DNA of 64,000 bases from Patiria miniata (GCF_015706575.1 NW_024037059.1:12127730-12191729), one strand, 5' to 3'. Numbered from the stretch's first letter, positions 1 to 11,441 are shown. Notes: generated from the letters alone by a model not told the origin. A program made the numbers and translations.

Positions 1-218
1 GGATCGAGGATGGATAATAACAGATTTAATAGAACTCTTTACCTGTTGAAACCTGGACTTCTTGAACTCATTAAATACTGTGGGTAATCTCGCTGGTCTC
101 CGTTTGGTATTCTCTCTCAGAACTTGTCAGTGCAGTTGACATGGTTTGACAACTCAAGGTCTCTTTCAATGAATTTGTTCTTACATTTCATAGATGGTTT
201 AGGAAATATGAAAGTGTA

Positions 219-449
219 CTACCATTTGTTTTCTCTTTCTGTGATGTCACCCGGGGCAGGAAGATTCTTCAGTGACTGGAGCAACTGTGGTGGAGCCTCC
301 TTCAGTTTCTGCATGTCTAGTTGGTAGTTATCAACACCTACATTTGTACATTGTACATCATGGTCATGTCGGGCACAGTGGTTAAAGTAGTCATCGGATA
401 CAACTACCCATCCCTTCCGAAATCCTTCTGCAAGGTTATGCGGAAGGTA
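219..449 (-). pseudogene. Coding-like fragment, unrecognised
   Basis: An open frame of about 76 codons without a usable start reads VVVSDDYFNHCARHDHD, then a glutamine/leucine-rich stretch (QKLKEAPPQLLQSLKNLP) and ends at a stop. The composition looks like real protein rather than a chance frame. It has the same strand as the MULE debris upstream at 1.4-2.6 kb and could be a 3' part of that gene or of another one. I do not recognise the family. Upstream of it the same strand reads YYAWVEGYRGAALCLM in another frame, so the fragment is probably broken. Confidence 0.35.
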
Positions 450-1074
450 TCATGGATCCTTATTGCATTCTGCTTGAGATGACACAACTATCCAGCTTAT
501 AATGGGATTCTTTCATCAGGCAAAGTGCTGCCCCTCTATACCCTTCCACCCAGGCGTAATATCTGGTACACACTATCTCCTGGGAAGCGCTCAACTTGCC
601 CGCGAGGACAAACAATTGGTTAGCCAGAATTCAGTTCACCTGTGGTGCGTACCTTTGTTGGTGTTGCCATCTTCTGTTGTTTGGTTTTCTGCTGTCTTCA
701 TCAACATCATTTGCTGTCAGATGGTTTTCAACAAATTAGTCAAATGTGACAACAATTTCAGACGGACAATCTCTGATGTGATGCCGAATGTTTTGTAACA
801 CTTTCTTGAAGCTTGAATATTTTGATAATGCCACATCATTGGCTCAATACTACAGCAAACTTCAACAAATCAAAATTTAGGTCTATTAAGCAAATAAGAA
901 TATACTGCATTGATTTCATTTTATATGAAGTTGTTCAGATTTTGAATTGAATGTTTTTGCTTTGTTCATAATTTGAAATAATTAGGCATATTACATATGA
1001 TAAAAAAATTTCACATTTACTAAATATGAGAAAAATGATGTTTTTAGCAAATATGTGAATGCATGTAAACTAAC

Positions 1075-1212
1075 CTTCCAGTTCTTGGTAGATTTTTCTG
1101 TCGCTGGCGAAAATGTCCACTCTGTTTTTGAAAAATGCGTGAAGCTGCCAGAATTTGCGCATCGGAAGCCTCAGCAAGAGCTTCAAGTCCAAAGTCATGC
1201 TGGGCCTCAGTT
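1075..1212 (-). CDS. Possible internal exon, unrecognised
   Basis: A 138-bp open stretch is bounded by a pyrimidine-rich acceptor (TTTACTTAAAACAG) and a GTTAGT donor. It encodes a helical, Ala/Gln-rich segment containing ASDAQILAASRIFQKQSG followed by basic residues. The splice signals and the amino-acid make-up support an exon, but no domain is recognisable. It lies downstream, on the same strand, of the MULE transposase fragment at 1441-1640 and may belong to the same gene. The longer methionine-started frame across this interval (1070-1270) is a different frame and looks spurious. Confidence 0.35.
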
Positions 1213-1440
1213 CTGTTTTAAGTAAAATTAACCAAAAGGAAAGCCAATAAAAATAAATAAATAAAGACACAGTAATTCAGTACAAAAGATGTTGGCTTGC
1301 GCAGACTTTTGGCATGAGTTTAATAACAAGGGTGATTTTAGTCATGAGGTTATCCATAGTCTCCATAGTCAGTTACACAATTTCTGACCATTTTTTTAAA
1401 AAAAGTTTTACAACAAATTTTGACTCTTAATTTCTTTAAT

Positions 1441-1640
1441 TCTTAGATTGCAGTAACCCGGAAGGAGCTCATTAAGGTAGAAATTGGAAAAGGGTAATAC
1501 ATGCATAGAACCATGCTATCTATGGGCATCTCCTTTCTGTCTACAACTCGTTTCATAACAGCATTGAAACTTTCACTACTGTTTGTAGTGACCCCTGAGT
1601 CGGGTGTGTATATCCCCAGTGGTTCTAAGACCCATCTGCC
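1441..1640 (-). pseudogene. MULE transposase C-terminal fragment (copy 1)
   Basis: The minus strand encodes RWVLEPLGIYTPDSGVTTNS followed by SESFNAVMKRVVDRKEMP and DSMVLCMYY. The TTNSSESFNAVMKR block is characteristic of the last part of Mutator-like (MULE) transposases, after the DDE core. The frame then shifts near a CCCTTTT run: the expected continuation (NFYLNELL.GYCNL) lies in another frame. The same shift is present in the copy at 4.6-4.9 kb. Just upstream (1.75-1.95 kb) the strand carries NHLLGDVK-like sequence matching the region after the second catalytic Asp. Plus-strand frames over this interval are shadows. Confidence 0.7.
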
Positions 1641-2003
1641 TGAAGATGTAATATATGGTTACAGGTCATCCTCAAAATGGTGTAGAAATGCCCTGCCTCA
1701 TTTGATCTTGACCTGCCCTGCCTCATTTGATCTTGACCTTCCAGGGTAACAAATCGTACTTATGTTTGCTCTTACAGTTCAACATGCCCCTTTACATCCT
1801 TTCTGTATACATGTACTTGGCGGTCTCAACTTTCCCCCATGGGCAATGACCCACCGTTTTACATCACCAAGCAGGTGGTTTCAACACAATATGTTGGTTG
1901 CCAGCAATTCTGCCTTGATAGCGTTCACAGTCGCTTACTTCTCCTTTTTTTGTAGTTCTTTGCTTTGTTTGCCTTTGAATAATTCGCTGAAGTCTGACAT
2001 GGG
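1446..2003. repeat. Dispersed repeat, copy 1 (MULE-derived)
   Basis: This segment is nearly identical to 4609-5096 and resumes as 5630-5697. Between the last two parts copy 2 keeps about 530 bp that copy 1 lacks. The missing part in copy 1 corresponds to the transposase core (first catalytic Asp region), so copy 1 is an internally deleted relative of copy 2. At 2000-2036 copy 1 has a small local amplification of the motif ATATGGGC. Confidence 0.8.
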
Positions 2004-2539
2004 CATATGTCATATATGGGCATATATGGGCATCTCTGATGCCTGCCCCGAACACTGCAAAGCCACACAACCCGCGCACTTGTTGAACTGGCTGGCTTCC
2101 ACTTTCGGTTGTACGTGTACCCTTTGCTGTCCACAAGAAGTAGCTTCCCTCTCTGCGATGCCCCATCAAGAACCTTGAAATGGACCTCCTCCTCATCTCC
2201 AATGCCCTGCAGGTCGTCTGGGATGGTTGGTTCAGGAAGTGGGTCCTCCTCCGGTGGTGCTGGGACCGCAAACTCTTCTTCGATGTGAAAGCCGACCTCG
2301 ACCTCCATCGCCTCTTCAGGAGGAGTAAGGGGAGATGGTGGCGGTGAGAGATTCGCACAAATCTCGCAGATCCAGCTGGCAAGGACGTCTGGATCGCTGA
2401 CAATCCGGACGTACTCATCAGCCGAATAACCCGTGTTGCACGCCCGATGCTGCCACTGGTCGCAGACATCGCACTGGAATGCCTGCTGGTTGCGACGGAT
2501 GTTCATGTGGCAAATGTCGCAGGGAAACTTGGACGGCAT
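1925..2539 (-). pseudogene. PHD finger plus FLYWCH N-terminal module of a MULE
   Basis: From Met at 2539 the frame opens MPSKFPCDICHMNIRR and shows a Cys4-His-Cys3 pattern (CDIC, CDVC, QWQHRAC, CEIC), that is a PHD-type zinc finger over about residues 7-60. A Pro/Glu-rich acidic linker follows. A FLYWCH-like segment (FKVLDGASQRGKLLL, YTYNRKWK, VVWLCSVRGRHQRC) ends just before its expected C-terminal His pair. FLYWCH domains are typical DNA-binding modules of MULE transposases, and PHD fingers read chromatin. The tail (NYSKANKAK) matches the gene part at 5.6 kb in copy 2. An in-frame Met at 2611 is possible but adds only basic residues. Likely a dead transposase N-terminus rather than a host gene. 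Confidence 0.65.
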
Positions 2540-2767
2540 CTTGGACTTGATCTTGATTTTTGAATCTCGCAAAATGATTGGAAAGCTATATCTGACTTGG
2601 ACTGGCCTCATCTACATGTAGATGCTGATCTTTGAAGACGTGCCCCTTTTATAGACATATGATGGATTCTGGGCACTTTTTAATCCACCAATCGCTTTCC
2701 AGATTTCTCTTTTTTTTTTGAAGAGCCGCCACCCAATAGGCGACGTCGCGTTCCACGCATTGGGGGT

Positions 2768-3436
2768 TGCACGCCCCAGTAGCTGGCGTGGGCGGCCCCG
2801 ATCAAACGGGAGCGGCGTCTTCAGAACTATCCATTGGGCCAGAACACAATGACTCGCTAGACATGGCATGTCACGCTACTTATACAAGACTAACAATAGT
2901 AATTAAGTGGCTTTTCAATTATTTCACATAGGCAAAGATTGACACGCTACTCGGAATGTTGATGGTATGATGATTTGTGTTGATTGAGTTATCCCCGTAA
3001 AATAAAACCCCATGAAATGAAAGACAAAATTAATGTCCTAAAAACTGTAGAAGGTGACATAATTATGTAACATTTCATAATGACTCGGTACACTTATTTA
3101 GTAATGCAATAACTGAAGATCAAATAAGTTACGAGCAAACTCCGCCCTAGTAGCTGGCGTTATAGCCCTGCAAACGGGAACACAATGACGCGTGAAACAT
3201 GGCATCTCACGCTACTCACTAAGCTAACAATTCTAATTAAGTGACTTTTGAATTATTTCACATAATTATGCAAAAGACTGACACGCTACTGGGATTGTTG
3301 ATGGTTATCAAAATTAATGTCATAAAAAGTGTAGAAGGTGACATATGTTAACATTTTTATAATTTTAAGGAATCAGTCCACTTATTTTAGAAATAAGTTT
3401 TCGCAATAAATGAAGATCAAATAAGTTACGAAGCTT
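2768..3436. repeat. Two-copy direct tandem repeat, about 370 and 290 bp
   Basis: The unit beginning CGCCC(C/T)AGTAGCTGGCGT and running to GATCAAATAAGTTACGA occurs at about 2770-3138 and again at about 3144-3436. Shared landmarks in the same order include ATGGCAT.TCACGCTACT, GACACGCTACT.GGA and GTAGAAGGTGACATA. The copies differ by many substitutions and short gaps, so the duplication is not recent. No coding content is visible. Confidence 0.75.
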
Positions 3437-3637
3437 ATGATTGCTATAGCTCCTTCCACGAATTCGGCGAACTCCGCGATCATCGGCCAGCTGCCAGAAT
3501 CTCTCCAGAACAATCTCTTGCTTGTCACCACTGGCAATTCCCCAAAACTCAACGGCTTTTGGTTTTCCACATCTTCGGATTTGTCAATTACATCTAACTA
3601 AAAAGGAACAGAAAAGTACATGGTAGGAAAAGTACAA

Positions 3638-3797
3638 GGTACGAGTCGTCCCGGGTACGAGTTGTCCCGGGTACGAGTCGTCCCGGGTACGAGTCGTCCC
3701 GGGTACGAGTCGTCTCGGGTACGAGTTGTCCTGGGTCACAAATTTGGGGTACGAGTCGTCCCGGGTACGAGTTGTCCCGGGTACGAGTTGTTCCGAT
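3638..3797. repeat. Minisatellite, 16-bp unit
   Basis: About ten tandem copies of GGTACGAGT(C/T)GTCCCG are interrupted once by a diverged GGTCACAAATTTGG segment. The unit is strand-symmetric enough to leave apparent Thr/Arg/Asp repeats in several frames, which are artefacts. It lies inside the 3' end of the MULE copy 2 debris. Related motifs occur at 50326-50395 and more weakly near 57.6 kb. Confidence 0.95.
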
Positions 3798-3799
3798 AC

Positions 3800-5868
3800 C
3801 AGTCAGTTGAGTTTGGTGCTTGTCGTGAACAGTATGCATCATGTTCATCATTCCAACTAAAAGCTTCAACATTACCAAGCTCAGGGTTAGATGACTGTTC
3901 ATGTATCCTTTCACTACAGTCTCTCAATGGTAAGGATTGATCAGATTCTGCAGCCTCTGCCTCTGATCAAATGATCCACTGTCATCAAGTGTCTTCAAAT
4001 GTTCTTCAACCAGAGCCCTAATTCTCCTACGTTTTGTTCGCAAAGAAAAACTAATATTGCGAATTCATCCATTCTATATGCTTGCTGAACTATCAAAAAT
4101 GATTGTAAAGAGCCTCCTCACTGTCCTTTGATCTTGCGGACCTCAAACTTGCACAATGTTGAGTTCAATCCTGAACACAAAAGCGTCCGCTTCAACAACC
4201 CCAAGTTACCGGTCGGCTTACTATCTTCATCTGGTGGCATACCAACAGCGATTCTACACGCTATAATATGATAGCACGTTGTTTGGGAAATACATGGACA
4301 GAATTCTTTCGGAAATAAGGTAACAGAATATCATTATTATTCCCTTCGAACCTTGCACCATAAATGCCCCACATTCAGGAATGCAAGTTATCCTGTGGTT
4401 ATCGAGCAGCATTTTGGTCATGCTCAACTTGCCTAGTCTTCCTTCTGAAGCAGTTACCTTCAGTGAGATTGACTAAGCTAATTGAGCATTTACTACATGG
4501 TCAACAACCGAACTTGGTCCAGCTACACGTAGAATGAATTGACAAATTTGCGTCATCCAAGGAGGTTGGACATTTCTTGTGATTAGTCTTTAGATGATAG
4601 TCGCCTAGATTGCAGTATCCCTGAAGCAGCTCATTAAGGTAGAAATTGGAAAAGGGTAATACATGCATAGAACCATGCCATCTATGGGCATCTCCTTTCT
4701 GTCTTCAACTCATTTCACAACAGCATTGAAACTTTCGCTACTGTTTGTGGTGACCCCTGAGTCGGGCGTGTATATCCCCAGTGGTTCTAAGACCCATCTG
4801 CCTGAAGATGTAATATATGGTTACAGGTCATCCTCAAAATGGTGTAGAAATGCCCTGCCTCATTTGATCTTGACCTGCCCTGCCTCATTTGATCTTGACC
4901 TTCCAGGGTAACAAATCGTACTTATGTTTGCTCTTACAGTCCAACATGCCCCTTTACATCCTTTCTGTATACTTGACGGTCTCAACTTTCCCCCATGGGC
5001 AATGACCCACCGTTTTACATCACCAAGCAGGTGATTTCAATACAATATGTTGGTTGCCAGCAATTCTGCCTTGATAGCTTTCACAGTTGCCTGTTCGTGA
5101 TCTGTGATACGATAACTACATGTACCAGTGTCCGTAAAAAGTGAAGGGCACTTTTAATGGGGAATTTTTAAAGCTCTTTGTGACTTGTCTGGTATTTTCT
5201 GTCACGTAATATGACAGCCACTGCTACTATGGGATTTTCAACAAAATGAGAATGTCTCATTATCAGCATAGAGACGTAAAAATCACCAAGATTGAATGAG
5301 GTATCGTATGATATATACAGATAGTTTGCAGACTTGGAAACCCTCATCACCATCTCAGACAACAGCTAATGACATGGTATGCTCTGTTCTGTCAGCTATC
5401 ATGAAAGTGTCCTTGATAAAAACACTCTACATGTATCTATGTTTATTTACAGCTTTTTTATCATGGAAGAGGGAAAAACATTCGGGGAATGTTACTGTAT
5501 TACCAAAACCATCTTCAATCATCATCTCACGGATTTTAACACCCTCATTGGCTAGAAAGTTATGAGTGAAACATACTGTGTCATAGAAATCCTTGCGTTT
5601 TGTATTGACCCATGTCCTTCCATACTTCTCCTTTGTTTTGTAGTCCTTTGCTTTGTTTGCCTTTGAATAATTCACTGAAGTCTGACATGGGCATTTTTAC
5701 TTTATTTTTGTACTCGGTTGCCGTTCTCTTAGACATTTTTGCATTGCTTTCTGCAGCCGTTCTTATCGCGGGTGTTGTACAAGAATGATGTTGCAACATT
5801 CCTGATTTCCGCTTTTGTTGTGGAATGGACTTTAGGTTGCGGTGAACAGCCCCTGGGAACAGAAACAA
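3800..5868 (-). pseudogene. FLYWCH/MULE transposase with SWIM finger (copy 2)
   Basis: On the minus strand, in order: a post-FLYWCH segment (CTTPAIRTAAESNAKMSK, about 5.75 kb); DFSELFKGKQSKG; IEDGFGNTVTFPE; the core first-Asp motif YISYDTSFNLGDFYVSM (about 5.3 kb); ITDHEQATVKAIKAELL with the second Asp (about 5.07 kb), then NHLLGDVKRWV; SESFNAVMKR-type sequence with NFYLNELLQGYCNLGDYHLK (about 4.6 kb); and a SWIM zinc finger CPCISQTTCYHIIACRIAVG (about 4.25-4.3 kb). A basic C-terminal part (about 3.74-4.06 kb) runs into the minisatellite. This order is the usual MULE architecture. The reading frame changes several times and includes internal stops, so it is a dead copy. Confidence 0.75.
4609..5697. 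repeat. Dispersed repeat, copy 2 (MULE-derived)
   Basis: 4609-5096 and 5630-5697 match 1446-2003 at high identity. The 530 bp between them are the transposase-core part absent from copy 1. Both copies share the same frame shift in the C-terminal region and a TGA in the segment just before NHLLGDV, so the common ancestor of the two copies was already inactive. Confidence 0.8.
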
Positions 5869-6186
5869 AAAACACCTTTTTCATAATTAAGAAAGTGCAT
5901 GTACAAGATGCGAAGCTTTATAATTAAGACGACTTTAAGATGTAGCTTACCTTCAAACCAAATAACTGCCGTGAATAGACTGACTTGACTCTGTTGCCAG
6001 TGTGCGCTTTGAATTTCGTCTTGGTGTAGGCAGGTATAAGTTCTCTGAGAAATCAACTTGAATGAGGGCCGTTGATGTTGGACTTTTTGCAGCTTTTCTT
6101 CTTGATATGTCGCAGCTTGTTACCTTTTCACATAGCAGTGCTCTAGAAATTGTGGTAGAATTGAGCAGATATACACCTGGAGGTCC

Positions 6187-6597
6187 TCCCCTTCATATTC
6201 CCTTTATACAAAAGTTATATAGAATTCTTTTAATCATTTTGGTCAGTACAAATGAGCTGTCTTTCGTAGACGCAGAGAAGGCGCTTTTACTTTCATGGAA
6301 CTTTTTGCTTGCATTTACCATGCCAGCAACGAATGAGGAGCAGTCGCCACAGATGCATTTATGGTCAGGCGTGACACTTGTACCAATATCCTGGGAAGTT
6401 AAAATGTCTGCTGTTGTATCGGGTACATGAAATCTTCCCAGTGTTCCAGAGATGGGGATTTTTCTACCACGTCTAGGCATGAGGCCTTTCACAGTTGCAA
6501 CACTTTGCTTCCATAATTACACACTGCGTTTCCAGCGGCAGCTTCACCAACAAAACAAAATAAGGACTCAAAGGTTTAATCAGAGTATGAGACACTG
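6187..6597 (-). pseudogene. Dispersed coding-like repeat D, copy 1
   Basis: The minus strand carries a protein-like frame containing TTADILTSQDIGTSVTPDHK, CICGDCSSFVAG and ASKKFHESKSAFSASTKD. It is near identical to 20208-20631, and both copies end at the same GAGTATGAGACACTG. The Cys-rich CICGDC motif could bind metal, but I do not recognise the family. Frames differ between the copies and both contain stops. Probably a mobile-element gene fragment. Confidence 0.5.
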
Positions 6598-7579
6598 AGA
6601 CAATCAGAGAATGATGACACGAGGTCATTAACTGTGAAATGCATATTGTAGTAACACGCGAGGGCGTGCCTACTTGGTTGTCCCCACCTGAGTGCGGACT
6701 GGGGAAGGGGAGACAATCCCCAAGACCCGGTGAATAAATGAAGACACACACAGAATGTTGAGATGTTGGCTGTTTAATAGTGGACATCAGTTAATATAAT
6801 TGAAGACAGAAAATAACCCCTGCGGGCAGAATAAATTACAGGAGTTTGGTAAATGATCTACATGTAATTGATAATGAATACATGTATAATCAAAATTGTT
6901 TTCATACAATTTAAAATGATTGACAATTGAATAATCGTTAGACTAAGTTGACATATGACCACAGAATAACAATTTATATTCATGTACACGCACTAGCAGA
7001 CACTTGAAGGAGCCAATCTCCCTCTCTTGTAGGACGAATGAAAACAAGAAGGGCTCACGCCATGTATGAGGACCAGAATACAAAAAGTAGGCCTTGTTGA
7101 CTGTGACTGGAGGATTGAAGCGCGCTTTGACACAAGTGTGTAGTACTGGCTGCTTCTGACAATATCATTGTACTGTGTGATTGGAAATGATGCCTGCATA
7201 CTGTGTGATTGGAAATGATGCCTGCATATCCTGTTATACATCAGTTGCTCTGTTTGCTTTTCGGCCCTGAGGGTCTTCAGAGCTGGCATCTGAGACGTTG
7301 CATAGCATCACTGACAATTTTGTGGATTCTTACACTTCTGTTGTAATGACGTCCAGAAAGAACACCACTGATGGGTAATATTCAAAGCGTTAGGAAAATA
7401 AGTCAAGCTATTGGCTGAGCCACATTCACAGTTTGCCTAGAATACACTGTTGTTTACATCCACTACAGGCAAACCGGTACGCCTGCAAAACTTGCAGTGC
7501 AAGAGAAGACAGCGGCACATCAGGCATAAGATATTAAAGAATAGGCAACTCTTAGATACAAAGCAGAGTAAACTAAACC
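6598..7579. other. Intergenic; one short tandem duplication
   Basis: No supportable gene is seen. A 29-bp unit (CTGTGTGATTGGAAATGATGC core) is repeated twice at about 7170-7228. Several TACATGTA palindromes occur. Confidence 0.6.
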
Positions 7580-8000
7580 TAAGTATGCATTTTTGTACCC
7601 ATAGTCAAGCATTTGGTTAATGAGATCTGTATTTGGAGCAGTGTAACCTTGCAATGGAATAGGGAGAATGAGAGTGTTTGTGCAAGTTACAGCCCTTGGG
7701 AGATAAGAGGCAGATGGCATCCCATTCATTTATGGTGTAAGCCCAATTTTTGGTATCATTGTACTTCCAGTTGTCCTCTACAACGAACTTAACCAGTTGA
7801 CTCACAAGTCACAGTTAAACATTTGTCTTGCCCATCATAGTTGAAGAGCAGATCACACACATTGTTTGCATGCTGATCATTTGCAACCCTGTTGATATGT
7901 TATTGGTTGTTGTTTAGAAGCAAAGCTGTCGAGATTATTGATGACGCAACTTAATCCTCTACCTGTATTTGCCTGTTGTGCTTAAACCTTCCACGAGTTG
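7580..8000. repeat. Dispersed repeat A, copy 1
   Basis: This is nearly identical to 18663-19080, and its distal half is also found at 24981-25222. The minus strand holds the protein-like pieces KFVVEDNWKYNDTKNWAYT and NEWDAICLLSPKGCNLHKH, which stay open in both full copies but lack a plausible start. I cannot assign a family. Copy 1 stops at CTTCCACGAGTTG, whereas the other copies continue about 350 bp further. Confidence 0.8.
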
Positions 8001-9064
8001 ATTTTATTTCTTCCTTCTTTTTAAGGAAAGTTACATGTAACTTGTACATGGATTCTACTTTCAGGATTCTACATTCTTTCTGATCCCATGTCTATGCCTG
8101 TGAAAGCTGAAATCTACATTTTCTAGTATAGCTGTGAAACCGCGTACACCCTATACATGTACATACACCCTTCATACATGTCATATTTTAGTTAATAAGT
8201 AAGTATGGTAAGCATGCATTTGTTTAAACTGAATACATGTATTAGCAAATTTGCCGTATGGATTTTTTACTGATTTTATTTCTTAAAAAATAATAGTCTT
8301 CAGGAACGCCAACAAATAGGTATCTCGCTGGATTCCATCATCAACATCATCGCAGACTTGTATGACTCGTGACTCGGAGTCAATTAAGTCCCATTTTCCA
8401 TGACTCAGACTCGGACTCGAGTTGTGACGAAAATGACTCGGACTACCTGCGTGACCCAGTACTAGAAAGAAGAAAAAAAATACCACAAATTTAAACTTTA
8501 AAACCTAAACTGAAATGATCGTTTCCTAAAGAAGCTTTATGGAAGGTAGTCTGTGTAATAGACCATGGCTATTAATTATGCAAGTCAACTGCATCTTGAC
8601 CTCTAGATTTGGTTTGGGCCACGCTTCCACAATTGCCATGAGCGTGCATTTGAAACCAGCCAACCACATATTAATTCCCTTAGTCAACATTCTGCACCGA
8701 GCATCAATTGGGCAGATTTCATAAATACAAGGTCAAATTTTGACATTTGAACTCCGTTTGGGAGTGCATTGTTGGATACTGCATTATTTCAGACATTGCC
8801 AACATACATGTAGCACAGGTGTAATGATTTTTCGGGTGATTTTTTTTTTTACCGAGAAGTGCATTTAACATGAACAAGGCGCTGCATAATTATGTACTTC
8901 ATTGAAATGTATTTTGATTATCGGAGTTTTCACTTCACCCGTATATAGATTCCGTGTACCGAATTGTGTTGCTACGTGCTTCAAACGACCAAATCCCCCC
9001 CCCCCCAAAGAAAAGAAACAATTCTACTCTTTCTGCAATGTGTCAATGCATAGAGGTCAATGTG
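8001..9064. other. Intergenic, low-complexity patches
   Basis: 8370-8455 is a GACTCG-rich patch (ACTCGGACTCGAGTTGTGACG and variants) that fakes a short minus-strand frame. A poly-C run lies near 8997. No gene is supported. Confidence 0.6.
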
Positions 9065-9080
9065 ATCAAAGTTTTCTTAC

Positions 9081-9380
9081 CTCACACCTAAAGCCATTTG
9101 AACAGCGATAGATGACAACGTCGCCCCTCTGCAGATTTCTGGGACTTCGCAGGATTGGCCAGTCACTAGTCTTGATTTCTTTTACCAGCACTCGACGTTT
9201 TTCAAGAGGCCGAATGTGTGAGGGCTTGACGCGTGCCTTCTGTGATTTCGGGTAATCGGTCCATTTCACCCAAAAGTCCTCTCCCTCACGTTCAACAATT
9301 AGGCTTCGTAGCCACAACCCGCATGCTGGATCCACAGCTTGTACAAGCATGCCAGCATTCGGTGTAGGTTTTGTCGACAT
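9081..9380 (-). CDS. First coding exon of a Tudor-like protein
   Basis: A 100-codon exon starts MSTKPTPNAGMLVQAVDPAC and ends at a strong GAG/GTAAGA donor. The protein contains two short barrel-like segments: LVQAVDPACGLWLRSLIVER then DFWVKWTDYPKSQKARV (about residues 10-60), and LQRGDVVIYRCSNGFRCEV (about 82-100). Both recall Tudor/Agenet/MBT-type folds that bind methylated histones or act in chromatin. The start was chosen at Met 9380 because the 30 residues before it look non-coding. I found no convincing next exon down to 8 kb. Exact family not identified. The downstream exons may be far away or lost. Confidence 0.55.
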
Positions 9381-10689
9381 TTTGACTTGAATACGTGTAT
9401 CGGGAAAACGATGACCCGTAATAGAACTACCATGTACATTTGTTGTGTGTACACAAGTGTCCGCGCGCACCGAATGATTCGACCTTCCGTATTATCTTGT
9501 ACATGTACAAACATAACATACAGGCATTATAGGATGATCTACGATGCCACCTAGCTTGGACGCTTGTGTGACTCCCACTTCAAATGAGTGTATTGTGTCG
9601 TTAATTGGATAAGTAACCCTAGTGATCTCAGTAAACAACCCGTGTGTGGATATGTTTCTTAGTCTTTATTCAGTGGTGACGACATGCATAGGCCTAATAA
9701 TAGAGATATTCAATGGACCTCATGTCATGCTTTATTGCGGTTCGTTGTGCCTTTGCATGTCACTACATGTAGCTAGTTTCTTTGAAGTTTTCTAGAGCGT
9801 CCATTCTTAGCGTGTACACATACATGATGGACCACGCTTCGGCTTTTGTCATTGTGCCTCCATCAGTACAATACATCTTTCTTTGGTTTGTATTATGAAA
9901 AAAGATATGGAAATTTCTTGAAGTGTGCCAATGGAGATATTTTAATGTTCCTTCCGGTTGCGTACGTGCCTGTGTCCTATCTCGCTTTTTCACAATACAT
10001 GTACAATACATGTGTTATCCAGCAGTTTGGTTCGATTATATCCGCATATTGGATTGGGAAGACATGACTGTTATTTAAAGGGCTTAAGATCTCGAAAATA
10101 AACAGACAAATTCAATTAACAAGTAGACATAAATTTCTCTCTAAAATTCACAGGTTGCTGTTGTTAATTTTTAATTGAAACTTGTTTTACAGAAAAAAAC
10201 AACATGTAGTTACATGTACTGGCCAGGACCTGTTCGGTCGTGTCATTATCCGTACAGTATAATGGCAAATCACAGATAAACTATATGTTAGCAAAACTCT
10301 CATAAACAATGTGGGAAAGGGGTATAATCGATATTTTTTAAAAACAAACTGAACTAAACAAAGCCTTTCAATCCATAACACATCTCAAAACGGACATTGC
10401 CAATTTTGTCAATACAGAAATACATGTGTAATTTGTGCATTGCACAATTTGTCGTTTTTTTGAGAGCAGGACCTACTTAATATAAAACGGATATAATTGC
10501 AAGGGTAAATCCAGAGCTGTCTCCATTTATTCAGAATACAATGCAAGTGATTTTGCATTGTGACAAGGATAGCATCGTGCCATAAACTTGTGGCGTCTTC
10601 CATGAATAAGTCATCCAAACTATAGACGTCCAAACAAAGAACTCCCCGTTCGTATACAGGTACATGTATCGTAAACAAATTGAACACCT
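9381..10689. other. Intergenic, AT-rich
   Basis: No convincing coding sequence, RNA gene or long repeat is visible. The first 200 bp could be the promoter of the minus-strand exon at 9081-9380, but no core motif stands out. Confidence 0.5.
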
Positions 10690-10862
10690 TTTTGACAACG
10701 TCCTTGGAACTTTACAAATTACCTTGTTATAACAGGTCCCTTCTGTAATTAATATTGGAATACAGTACACAGAAAAACAAAGGCTTGTGACCTAAATTTG
10801 CTTGTTCAAAGCAGGATGTTGTACATGTAAATAACAGTGCTCTTTTTATCAGTACACATTTT
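10690..10862 (-). repeat. Dispersed short repeat E, copy 1
   Basis: On the minus strand it reads GATAAAAAGAGCACTGTTA, ACAACATCCTGCTT..AACAAGC, TGTTATAACAAGGTAATTTG and TCCAAGGAC. It matches 48635-48800 on the plus strand in the same order. It has no coding capacity and is probably a MITE or SINE remnant. Confidence 0.6.
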
Positions 10863-11441
10863 AAAACACAATATTGTTTGCTTCAGTATTATATGCGTTA
10901 TGTCAATTAATAACTATAATGCCCAAAGTTTAGGTCTATGTGGTATTTCTAAAAACAAGCTTGATCTGGCGGATCTCGGATTTTCGAAAGCAGCCGTCCA
11001 ATGAATTCGTGTTCATGCATGAATCATGTTATTTAAAGAACGGTGTTTTGAGTACAGAAAATTATAACTTTTGCCCGTGGACCCTACTTATGACCATGTG
11101 TGACAATTTGATCATGTGGCGCGGCATGTTTGGCTGGACTACTGAGTTTTGACAAAGTTTGGTTGAAGTCGATCTAAATAATAGGGGCAATATACAATAT
11201 TACAAGGTATGTTACTCACAAATATTTACGTTTGATACAAACTAACTAACTTATTAATTACACTTACTGACGGAGTGACGAGATTTATTGAGCTGCCATC
11301 ACGCAGCTTCAAATCCACAGATATCGTCCTATACGTATTCAGCATGTACAGGTATATATAGTTACGGCCCATAGGAAGCATTTGTTATTGAAACCACCCA
11401 GGTCATTATTTCAGACCAGATAGTCCAAAGCAGCTAGAGTA
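10863..11441. other. Intergenic
   Basis: Nothing recognisable was seen on either strand. Confidence 0.5.

Noticed and set aside
1501-1749. 82-codon plus-strand frame repeated at 4663-4911
   Set aside because: Shadow of the MULE transposase C-terminus on the minus strand. The repetition reflects the transposon copies, not a plus-strand gene.
3594-3940. Thr/Arg/Asp/Ser-repeat proteins over the minisatellite
   Set aside because: Open in several frames on both strands only because the 16-bp unit lacks stops.
8283-8486. 67-codon minus-strand frame
   Set aside because: Largely a GACTCG low-complexity patch. No domain or splice support.
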